25,865 nt of DNA. Source: Bipalium vagum (lineage: Eukaryota > Platyhelminthes > Tricladida > Geoplanidae). This document shows positions 17,600-25,865 of this stretch, piece by piece (positions within the stretch are counted from its first letter, which is position 1; each line of letters begins with the position of its first letter). The translations under genes were made by a program, and so were the position numbers. The notes beneath the pieces were generated by a model, which searched no databases, had not been told where the DNA came from, and saw nothing but the letters and a program-made list of their open reading frames with translations. The DNA lies in assembly GCA_037834085.1 (NCBI GenBank), contig JBBMKC010170006.1, positions 1 through 25,865 on the forward strand. The letters run 5' to 3'.

Positions 17600-19340
17600 C
17601 TCCAGAGACATTTACCTGTCGAAATATTATTATACAAGTAAATTTGACTTTTTTTCTTCAATTATAGAACAGGGTTATCTTCAGATCCACACCATCAAAA
17701 GATTTATTTCTCAGTGATCTGTAGGAGATCAGCTGATAGTTCGGAAGTCTGAGAAGGACTGCGTGGTATGGGTAAGAGTACCACTTTTTACCTTTTTACA
17801 TTATATAAAATTCTATTACGTGTTCCTAATTTGTTTTTGTTTGTGTTATCCGTTATTCACTTTAATTGTGGTTTTTGATAATACTCAATAATAAAGGTGT
17901 GACCATTTGTCTTCTTTCATTAACAATTTGTTACTTGATATCATTGTTAATTTGGGCGTTTTATTTGTTTCAACTTGGTGATCGATGTCATCGGCCACTT
18001 GATAACTGATATCGTTGCCATTCTGCGTCTGTGTGTCTTTGTGTGTTGCTGTTGTTTTGTGATATAAATACACGTTATTAGTTTATTGATCTTTGTTGAT
18101 TACGCCAACTGCTGGTGATGCGAGTGACATCAAATTTAAATTATCGAATAATTTAATAAACTTTTATTTATTTTTACTTTTTGTGATTTTTCTGATTTTT
18201 AATAATAAAACTTAAAAAATAATATCATTATAATTTTTTATATTATTTTAATTATATATTATTTATTATTATTGTTATATTATAATTATTCTTGCAAATT
18301 ATAATTATTTTTTCTATCATTAAAATAATTATTGATAATATTTTATAATTTTAATGTTTATTATTCTTAATCTTCTTATAATTATTTTATTATTATTATT
18401 GTTAATGTTATTATTTTATCAACGATATTATTTTTTTATTAAATTAAATGCATTATTTTCCTAACCAAACTTTCTTTTCTTCAAAAGAGTCATCTCAAAA
18501 GGAGATCTTACAAAATGGTACCACTCTTTGCTACAAGTTTCATATTGTTAATCTCTAAGGGACGAATCTCTTTCCAAACCTTTATGAGACTTATGTTGTG
18601 GTCAAAGTGCGCTAAAGGCTCTTTGGGCTCATAGAACGTCTTAAGAGTGGTATTTTAGAAGATTATGTTTTGCCCCGTCTGCTAGTGAAAATGACATCAT
18701 CAAGGTCTTGACAAAAAGCAATATATGTGGACCTTAAAGAGGATCAGTTTATACATACATTGATCTCTGCAAATGGCTTCTCAAATTGCACAAAACGGTC
18801 TATTTTTTGAAGGGAAACTCATTCAGCCGTTGACAAAGCGGGAATTTTTTGAAAAATATTACTTCTCCAGTTCCACCTAGGAACAATGGTATTCGTGGAC
18901 CATGATTCCTTAGCCAGTGAAGAAATCGTTCAGCGTGTTTGAAACCGAAAGATGCCTTTAACTGACCAGGTCTTGTCAAAGGAGAATTTGAATCTAACAA
19001 TGTCAGAAACAGACCCGCTTCGACTCAAGATGTGAAGCCCCACTGGGCACTCTCAGACGACCTCTGAGTTGTACCAATCATGACAAGGATCACTGTTAAG
19101 AAGGACTGTTTTGCTAATTCCTTAACTGCTGTCGCCTCGATCTGGCTTCATTTGACAATTGCTCAATTACCAAACGTCCTCTCAAAATCATTTCGCGCTC
19201 AGCTGAACGCCGACGAAGGGGAGTGCTTCCACTTGAGCGGAAGGCGATAATGATCCGGCAGTAATCACATTCCGCGCTGCTCTAACGCTGTCCAAATTAA
19301 ATCTCTCAGTTCTGAAAACCAACAGACACCAATTCTCAAC
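17600..19340. other. Low-complexity and intergenic DNA
   Basis: 18130-18440 is almost pure A/T with (ATT)-like runs. The flanks are ordinary. Around 18.8-19.0 kb a minus-strand frame (HAERFLHWLRNHGPRIPLFL) has protein-like composition, but I cannot assign it. Confidence 0.5.
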
Positions 19341-19682
19341 CGCTTTCCTATGGAAATTAAGCCAACACCCGGAGGCCCACTTCCCACAGTACCCTGTCTC
19401 CATTTCACAGCCTTTGGAGAGTGGCAGACCACTAATGCCAATCTTCGCCATTTCCCCTTCAGTGCACATTACGATCATCATATTACGCTGACATCAATGG
19501 ACCAAGGGAGAAAGGGAGAAAGAGCCACGGGGGCTTCCAGATTGGAAGGATGGTCGTTGCCATCGGACGGCACGGCGAGAGGCCGAGGCGAATGGACAGT
19601 GAACCCACGCTCCCGGCTACGACTTCTCGCTCAATTAAACCCTAAATGGTTCGAAAACAAAAGCACTCGACTTCGGAAGGAA

Positions 19683-19690
19683 CTTTATTT
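19683..19690 (-). promoter_or_regulatory. Possible poly(A) signal (ATTAAATAAAG) of the small Trp-rich gene
   Basis: On the minus strand 'gattaaataaagttcc' contains AATAAA, about 400 nt beyond the stop at 20084. The long AAT/ATT block would then be in the 3' UTR. Tentative. Confidence 0.25.
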
Positions 19691-19773
19691 AATCAAGACA
19701 AAAACGTTTCACACGACCCTCCTCAATCCTCGTATCGGCCGAATCTGGAATGGCGAAATAATAATCAAAAACC

Positions 19774-19817
19774 AATTAATAATAATTATAATAAATAATA
19801 ATAAAATAATAATAATG

Positions 19818-19864
<47 letters not shown>

Positions 19865-20001
19865 CATAATCATAATAATAATAATAATAATAATCATAAT
19901 CATAATCATAATAATAATAATAATAATCATAATCATAATAATAATAATCATAATCATAATAATAATAATAATAATAATAATAATATATTTTATTTTTATT
20001 A

Positions 20002-20039
<38 letters not shown>

Positions 20040-20065
20040 ATTATTATTATGATTATTATTATTGC
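19774..20065. repeat. Self-complementary (AAT)n-(ATT)n microsatellite
   Basis: About 210 bp of AAT repeats with interspersed 'cataat' units is followed, after 'atattttatttttattattttt', by about 60 bp of ATT repeats on the same strand. The two halves are reverse complements and could fold into a long hairpin. Interruptions (CAT for AAT) are confined to the left half. Frames through it give only poly-Ile or poly-Tyr and are not genes. Confidence 0.9.
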
Positions 20066-20083
20066 TTGGACAGGAGAAGACCA

Positions 20084-21261
20084 CTAAGGGCTTTGTGACA
20101 GAGGCTCCACCAACCTTCTCTTCGTGAGCTCCCAATCGTCCCATCCGTTGACCGGGGTGAAGCGCTTCTTCCCGTTCCTGAAACGATAAAGATTTTCAAT
20201 GTGTATTTATCCCTTATGACAAAGTCCTCATGAAGATGGTCAGTGTGAAGGTGGTGACTGTGGGCGATGAATATTGAGGCTGACCATCTTTCAATTCGTG
20301 GAGAAATGAAAGGATTACTTTTCAATGAACAGCGAAATGGGAAAGGCGTTGACCAGACCCCAGAGTGACAGAGCAGACAATAATCAGATTTCCTCTCTAA
20401 AGACCCTCAAGGTGTATCTTTAACAAAAAAGGGCTTCTTAAAGAAGCGTATTCGTAAAAATGAAGCAGCAAAAGATTCTCATCAGTCACGACCTTTTCAG
20501 TTTATTGTCCCTATCTCATAGTAGCAAATTATCAATCTCAGAGGCCTAAAGGTCTCGCAAACAGAGATCACCCATCATTCTACTTTCTTGACACATTGCC
20601 TTCACACGTTCTTCTCTTTTTATCTCTGGCGGAGCCTCTCCTTTGCCCCTCTAGTGACAGATGAGGCCGAAGGCCAATGAGTCCAGATTGGACTCTGGAT
20701 GCATTTTAGCAAGAATTCGGCCCACTCAGCGACATTATCACGACGAAATGTTATCGCCCTCTTTTTCTGGAAGAGGAGATTATCCCAAGCTACTTTGAAC
20801 AGGTAAAACATTTCCATGGAGAGCGGCAATAAAAGCCTCAGCCGCTCGCTCAGCGCCGGAATGATGTTGACATATAAAACTAATGGAAATGGAAGCGAGA
20901 CTCACGGTTTGTGGGCCAGATTCCAGTCGTCGAATCCAGCGAGCCGAGAAAGTCTTTCGGAAGCCATCCTGAATAAATCATGCTCAAAAATGCCATTAAA
21001 AGGTCGTAAAGCAGTCAGCATTATCAAGCCCTGCAATAATTGGTTCCGGTTCTCACTCTGCCTCAGAGCGGCCGGCCGCAGGGACAGCGACACGGAGGAG
21101 GAGCGGCTCGTTGCGCGCTCCGCTCGTCTCCGCGCTCCGTCCACCCCTTTCGCTGGCTCGGTCGAGCCTCGGTAGCGTGAGAACGGCCATCACCACCCCG
21201 TGCTTTTACGACGACGTTACCTGGCTGCTGCTCCCGCTCCCGCAGAGAAGCTCTCGACCAT
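20084..21261 (-). CDS. Three-exon gene for a small Trp-rich protein with a G-F/W-D-D-W repeat
   Basis: Exons 21221-21261, 20906-20968 and 20084-20177 join in consistent phase with GT-AG borders (GCCAG|gtaacg; tttattcag|GATGG; AAACC|gtgagt; atcgtttcag|GAACG). The 65-residue product starts MVESFSAGAGAAARMASERL, continues SRLAGFDDWNLAHKPNGKKR and ends GWDDWELTKRRLVEPLSQSP. The motif G(F/W)DDW(N/E)L occurs twice, 21 residues apart, one on each side of intron 2. Alternatively transcription starts inside the GC-rich intron 1: the frame of exon 2 stays open upstream to an ATG near 21144 (MDGARRRAER...). No known family recognised; the size and Trp-rich basic composition recall small cilium or sperm microtubule-associated proteins, but that is only an impression. 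Two splice junctions in phase make a real gene likely. Confidence 0.55.
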
Positions 21262-21290
21262 GACCGGAGACAGCTGGGCAATAAAAAGCC
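20990..21290. promoter_or_regulatory. GC- and CpG-rich patch at the 5' end of the small Trp-rich gene
   Basis: Around 21060-21190 the sequence becomes GC-rich with many CpGs ('gcggccggccgcaggg', 'gttgcgcgctccgctcg'), in contrast to the AT-rich surroundings. It lies in intron 1 and around exon 1, as a promoter-associated island would. Confidence 0.4.
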
Positions 21291-21299
21291 CCATTATCA

Positions 21300-22480
21300 T
21301 CATTTTGCAAGGCAGCATCATCCCTGAACGTTAATGACAGTAATGGTTATCGTTCATCTCCACTTCACATCAAAACAAGCTGTTCGCTGCAATTCCAGCA
21401 AGTGCTCTTATTAAGTATTATCATTATATTATCAATAATAATAATAATAGTAGTAGTATTATTATAAATTTTATCGGACAAAACGAATGTTTCCGAGCTG
21501 GAAAGACTGCCTACCCTCGCTCGCAAGTCGTAAGAGAACCACGCACACCAAGTGAGAGAGGATGATCTCAAGTAGGTCACTCCCACTCAAACCTCTTGAA
21601 GGGTTACAGCCTTCTCTATTCATAAAGCCCACGATTACTGATCCAAATCGACAAGTGCTGGTGTGGAGGGGTACGTCTGGTTTATGTATTTTGAGAGATG
21701 AAACATAGAAGCAGGACAAAAAAGGCTGAAAAGTTTACGTTTGATTTCCCAGAGTATGGATGTTAAGAGGTCAGTGTACGACCGAGGAAAATGAGAGTGG
21801 GTTTGAAGAGAATTCATCGTCCGCCAAAACCTTCTCAGGTCTCAATCGCACTACACTCTTCAAAGGTGTCTCCTCCCTTGCAATGCCAACCTTACCCTTA
21901 CTTAGTCGTTGCCGAATTCACCTCACCAATTATCTTCGGATCCCCTTAGAGTGGCTGTCTTGCGACAACCAAGGTGAGGCAGAGATCTTTCATCAATGTG
22001 GCAGAACATAGACGGCGTTTTGTTGTGAAAGCACATTACAAGAAATTATTATTATTATTATTATTATGCATTTAAAGAAATTTATAAAAACAATATTAAT
22101 AATAGTAATAATAATGATAATAATAATAAATAATAATAATAAAATTATTAACATAATAATTGTCAAAAAATATCTTACTTTTTGGAAACGAAAATCGGAA
22201 ATGTTTATGAAATTGGTCGCGTAAATAAATTCGGATTTGCATCGTGATTTTATTGGTCGCATGAATATCTTGAGTCAGCCAATGAGAATCGATCTCCAGG
22301 AAAACGCTTATTTCATCATCTTGAGACCTGAGACTCCAAAGACTTTCGAATGAGTGAAGAATGCTCATTTCGATCTTTGATTGGGAATGAGTTGTTTCTA
22401 CGAGCAGAGCAAATTTTTTTTAATTAATTAAAACAAATAAATAAGTTGTATGATAATTATTTAATAGTCTTCTGGACAAT
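21300..22480. other. Intergenic DNA with several AAT/ATT runs
   Basis: AAT/ATT microsatellites lie at about 21425-21475, 22045-22067 and 22085-22160; the last two face each other as a small ATT...AAT inverted pair. Open frames here have no recognisable motif. Confidence 0.5.
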
Positions 22481-22484
22481 GTGA

Positions 22485-23600
22485 CGGTTGGGTTGGAGGT
22501 GAAGTTATTGCACATTTTGTTGATCAAAAATCACATTAAAGCAATGTTGGAGAGAGTCGGACAGCAAGTGCTAATGTAATCACCATTATGGTGGAGCACA
22601 AACTTCCAAGGACGGTTGGCTGGTTACTGATGACCACGGTATAAAAGGTCATTGAAAGACGATCAAAGAAACAGTTAAAAATCAGTTTGTGAAAAGTTCC
22701 AGGGCTAAATGATTTTAAAGTAAAAATCGTGAAACGTGTCAAGATTTTGCCTTTTCGAGGGATCCAGGAGCTTGAGAAATGAAATAAGAGCAGCTACAGA
22801 ACCAGAAAATCAATAAATATATTATCATGAGGACCACAACGAAAAGTAATTAAAAATTAAAACACTGACGCCCACGACATTGCAAAGCAATATCGCGTAC
22901 CAATACAAATGTCACGTGGTGACCATTCGCAAGTAAGTGAAACCAGTCACATGACCACAGATACCATTACTCGATGACAGCAAATCCAAATACTTACCAA
23001 ACCAAACTGAGCAGGATTTACTTGTCTGGTCTACCTAATAAAAATCGCCAGAATGACCACACCATTCCTGCTCTCAAGGTTTCAGAGCTGGCTTCCGCTG
23101 ATGATTGGTTACTGAGGTTCTGTTTTGACGGTGTTTCTTTAACTGACCTTGTGATGACGAGCATGTCTAACCACAGGTAGGGACCCCATCCAAAATAGTT
23201 TTGTACACTTCTTACCGATAAATAAATAGAGAGAAGTACCGTGGTGTTTCTGGACCGCGGGGAGGACAAGAAATAGCCAAATAAAGGCATGAAAGTTCGA
23301 ATGTACTCGGTCACTTTTTATCACTTGTTATCACCTTTATTGTGAATAGTGTTATATATCAGGTTCAGAGTAATCTTCGAGGATATCGATTCGTTGGGAG
23401 TACTGATACCAGATGGTGGGGTACACCTGTCGTCATCGTCAACCGAGCTTTCTTAATTGTTGCTGCTCTCTACATCTCGACTATGAACGGCGTCCAAGAG
23501 GAAAGGGAAACTATTCTCTTGGTGTATCGAAACTTGGATCACTTTTCAAGAATTTCTCGTGGAGGAAATTCTTGTTTAAATCAGAGTTGGTCCTGTGTTG
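22485..23600. other. Intergenic DNA, no gene recognised
   Basis: A TATAAAAG at 22640-22647 (+) is not followed by a usable reading frame. Several ORFs between 22.97 and 23.66 kb lack motifs and look like chance. Confidence 0.45.
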
Positions 23601-23619
23601 ACGAAGATGAAAATGGGAA

Positions 23620-24490
23620 CCATGATTCTATTGTGGTTCTCTTCCATCTTTCCGCCACTTGAATAATTCCGAAACGGTACTTCTCGGACCGTTTGAACTC
23701 GAGAAACTTACAGCATACATCTTTGACCCTTTCCACTGAACCGAATGTCTGCCCTCTCAGGGTATGGTGAAATAGAACTTCTATTTCCTTGAGATTCAAA
23801 TTGTTTTGTTTGGTCGTTCTGTCAATGTGCGGTTGAGTGTAATCAGGAGAGCCCGCTTTCGATTGACTAGTGCCGAGTAATGCCCCTTAAGAATAACGTA
23901 CATCCGCTGTGGTTGTTCCTATCGTACACCCTCAAAACTCAATCAATACCCAGCATGACTTGTTTCAGAAATAGGTTAAATCACTTTTTTTTTGTTAACC
24001 ATTGATTTTCTCGGGAGGCCTGCGGAGTACGACCGACTGCTCATCCTCAGTGATAATCCCAAACTAATATCAGTCGTCATTGAGGTTGACCAGTAGTTTA
24101 TTGTAGTGGTTCACTGATTGGTGAACTTGTTGGGGTGTCAATTCATTGGGAATTTCGCGAGCAGACCTTTTCCCAAAAGCAAAGTTGTGCATTTAGCGAA
24201 TGATGGTGATTTGGAAGGCATTGGTCTCTGACATCAATTGACTGGTCTTCCACAAAATTCATTCTCCCTGTTTGATGGCCTCCCAGACAGGGTTTTTAAT
24301 TGAGGATAATGTCACCTTCTTTGAAGCGATGGAACCATTCTTTTGCTGTGGTTTCAGAGGTTGTTCTTTGGTCTTCCACAATATTGATTTGCTTAGATCA
24401 CGCTTTTGCTCCAAACATGCCACGGATTATAATTTTCTCTTCTCTCATTCGAAAATTTGTGAAAAACAAATTGAACACCGTGGACAAATG
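23620..24490 (-). mobile_element. Mariner transposon remnant, near full length transposase
   Basis: Reading the minus strand from 24.45 kb downward gives mariner transposase landmarks in the right order: SETTAKEWFHRFKEGDI (second helix-turn-helix and linker), NELTPQQVHQSVNHYNKLL ('HELT' region), IITEDEQSV (around the first catalytic Asp), VLIEF (before 'WWD'), LVNRKRALLITLNRTLTERP (around 'LQHDNARPHTA') and finally LRGQTFGSVERVKDVCCKF, then EKYRFGIIQVAERWKR. The frame changes repeatedly and stops occur throughout; the catalytic DDD residues are not all readable. The distance fits a roughly 1-kb transposase with some loss. The product would cut and paste at TA sites. The first Met is probably near 24437 (MREEKIIIRG). 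Confidence 0.75.
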
Positions 24491-24492
24491 AA

Positions 24493-24627
24493 CTATAAAT
24501 AGAATCAGCGTGTCAACATTGATCCAATGGAATTAAAGCAAAAAATAATATCTTTACTCCAAAGAAATATGCACAAATCAATAATATTACATTCTAGGGG
24601 CAGAAGCTTATCAGTTACCCTCATATA
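24493..24627. repeat. Dispersed direct repeat, copy 2 (partner 6521-6653)
   Basis: Same sequence and orientation as the 6.5-kb copy. It lies directly upstream of the mariner reading frame on the minus strand, so it is likely that element's 5' untranslated end. A terminal inverted repeat could not be confirmed. Confidence 0.6.
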
Positions 24628-24655
24628 TGACATCATTATCAAAATGACATCTGTT

Positions 24656-25255
24656 TCAGTTTGGGGTAAGCAACGATGATTGCACGTACTTTGAGATCAA
24701 TTTGCTTTGATTGGTATCATCTAATGGAGAACCCAAAGACGTGACTGTTGCTTGTCTTCTGGTATATATGAGAGATATTTTGGAAGTTTCTTGGAGTACA
24801 TTTTCTGCACCACTGTCTGGAAAAACAAGATCTCTCACGCAAAAGTCCTCATGTGTGATAAAGTTCAATTGTTCAGGAAAGTATTCAACGAACCATGAAA
24901 TGCCTTGCACGTTCTTCACGAATAATTCAACAAACAAGTTCCATGTGGAAGCCGAAGGACGACCAGGTTCTTTGCACAAGGAGACACACCTTTACTTGGA
25001 TTCGGTAAGCCAATGAAAAACTGCCGTTTTCGAAGGTGACTCATCACCAAGTGTCAATTTTAGACCACTCGGGCATCTTTTCTGTCTCAAAACGGAAAAT
25101 AATACCCTCACATTTTCTTTTTTGTGTCCTACGAACAACGGTACCCTCATAACGTTTGTCCAAGTCCTCTCCGCGGGCCCTCGGTGCTCTCTGTGTCGTC
25201 TCAAACTTTTTGTTTGTTTTAATTCCCATTTTCGGAAATAATTACCCATGTCCAA
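24656..25255 (-). mobile_element. Second mariner-like transposase remnant (N-terminal part)
   Basis: On the minus strand, LTLGDESPSKTAVFHWLTES and, after a stop, CVSLCKEPGRPSAST match the DNA-binding region of mariner-like transposases ('GD.SPSK.TVF.W..EFKRGR.S..D.PRPGRPS.AT'). The preceding residues fit the first helix-turn-helix poorly, and the catalytic domain is not recognisable downstream (about 24.66-24.95 kb is open but unlike mariner). It is a different family from the element at 23.6-24.5 kb. Confidence 0.6.
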
Positions 25256-25259
25256 TTAA

Positions 25260-25780
25260 AACAAACATTGTTATCTAATTGATCTCTCCCCAGCTCTGCG
25301 GAAATCAATTAACCTAAGGGACATTACTGTAATCTTAATTGTTCCAACAAATATCCAGCCTGGAAAGAATGGGCAAAAGAGCAAGTTCTTTTTGCACAGG
25401 AATTTATCGTTTAAACGAGAATCGAGTTTACAGGTTTCCCTGAAAGGTGCCAGCTGATTCTGCTTAGTCCTTCCTGTCTCGCTGGGACCGGGCTCATTAG
25501 CAAATGCAGACGCAAACGAGTGCCCTGAACAAAAGGCCTTCTCATAGTCGTACTGTTGACTTTAATTCTTTGCTCTCAACAAGATGAGAGGCCTCTCCTC
25601 TTCAGATTCAGCACTGAGATTTTTAACCCGTCGCGTTCATCCCCACACGTGCAAGGGTATTCTCTGCCGTTCCCATTGTCCACCTGGGAAGGCGACGACC
25701 ATCTGAAATGAAAAGAGGTCCGTCCAACCCCCTGAGAATATCTCATAATATCCTGTAATCCTGCGTTGTAACTATTTTTA
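25260..25780. other. Intergenic DNA, no firm gene
   Basis: Only a weak candidate exon is seen at 25637-25702 (-), preceded by 'ttcatttcag' and reading MVVAFPGGQWERQRIPLHVW before a stop. Base composition is less AT-rich than average here. Confidence 0.35.
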
Positions 25781-25784
25781 TGAA

Positions 25785-25785
25785 T

Positions 25786-25865
<80 letters not shown>
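25785..25865. repeat. (AAT)n microsatellite cut by the window end
   Basis: Nearly pure AAT repeats with one 'actaat' interruption run to the last base, so the full length is unknown. Confidence 0.95.

Noticed and set aside
19350-20087. 245-codon plus-strand frame ending in poly-isoleucine, and matching minus-strand poly-Ile/poly-Tyr frames
   Set aside because: The length comes from translating AAT/ATT repeats; the non-repeat part shows no motif.
20620-20829. Minus-strand frame after a good acceptor inside intron 2 of the small Trp-rich gene
   Set aside because: Its phase does not match the preceding exon (an immediate stop results), so it was not added to the gene model.
24711-25016. 101-codon plus-strand frame
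   Set aside because: Overlaps, on the opposite strand, the mariner-like segment with recognisable DNA-binding motifs; no motif in the plus frame.
25637-25702. Possible short terminal exon on the minus strand (MVVAFPGGQWERQRIPLHVW)
   Set aside because: Only one splice signal and 21 residues; no partner exon or family.
1-25865. CRISPR arrays, bacterial operons, rRNA genes
   Set aside because: Spliced genes, poly(A) signals and animal transposons show this is eukaryotic; no regularly spaced repeats or rRNA motifs were seen.

Overview
This is an AT-rich metazoan nuclear window, probably from an invertebrate. The evidence is split genes with GT-AG introns (some only 43-44 nt), TATA boxes, AATAAA signals, degraded mariner-type and R2-like elements, and long (AAT)n/(ATT)n microsatellites. 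I cannot name the species. Most of the window is old transposon debris and low-complexity DNA. The supported genes are few, short and mostly read from splice signals.

Layout. 1-69: last codons of a + strand gene resembling the eIF5A C-terminus. 70-3130: AT-rich DNA with one odd coding-like tandem repeat near 1.2-1.46 kb. 3133-3560 (-): transposase remnant. 4145-5033 (-): an intact two-exon gene for a secreted PAN/apple protein joined to a TCAF N-terminal-like domain (gene A). 5.69-6.35 kb (+): 3' end of an R2-like LINE. 7.57-8.48 kb (+): SMIM4/UQCC5-like gene (gene B). 9056-9330 (-): a TATA promoter and a coding-like exon (unit C). 11.28-12.64 kb (+): a second, intact copy of gene A (A'). 13.0-13.37 kb (+): second copy of unit C. 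13.56-14.17 kb (+): a second R2-like fragment. 14.89-15.42 kb (-): second SMIM4 copy (B'). 16.03-16.74 kb (-): unknown exons, one membrane-like. 19.77-20.06 kb: a self-complementary AAT/ATT block. 20.08-21.26 kb (-): a three-exon gene for a tiny Trp-rich protein, in a locally GC-rich patch. 23.6-24.5 kb and 24.66-25.26 kb (-): two mariner-like remnants. The window ends inside an (AAT)n tract.

The most interesting structure is the 4.1-15.4 kb region. Genes A, B and C each occur twice in opposite orientation, but the order is not that of a simple palindrome. Left reads A-B-C; the right half, flipped, reads B-C-A. This circular permutation suggests excision and reinsertion of a circular intermediate, or inversion within a former tandem array. 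The two A genes both remain open and differ in concentrated amino-acid patches separated by near-identical blocks, as expected for a secreted recognition-type family under diversification. The two SMIM4 copies both keep an open terminal exon, but the right copy seems to have lost its splice donor and poly(A) signal.
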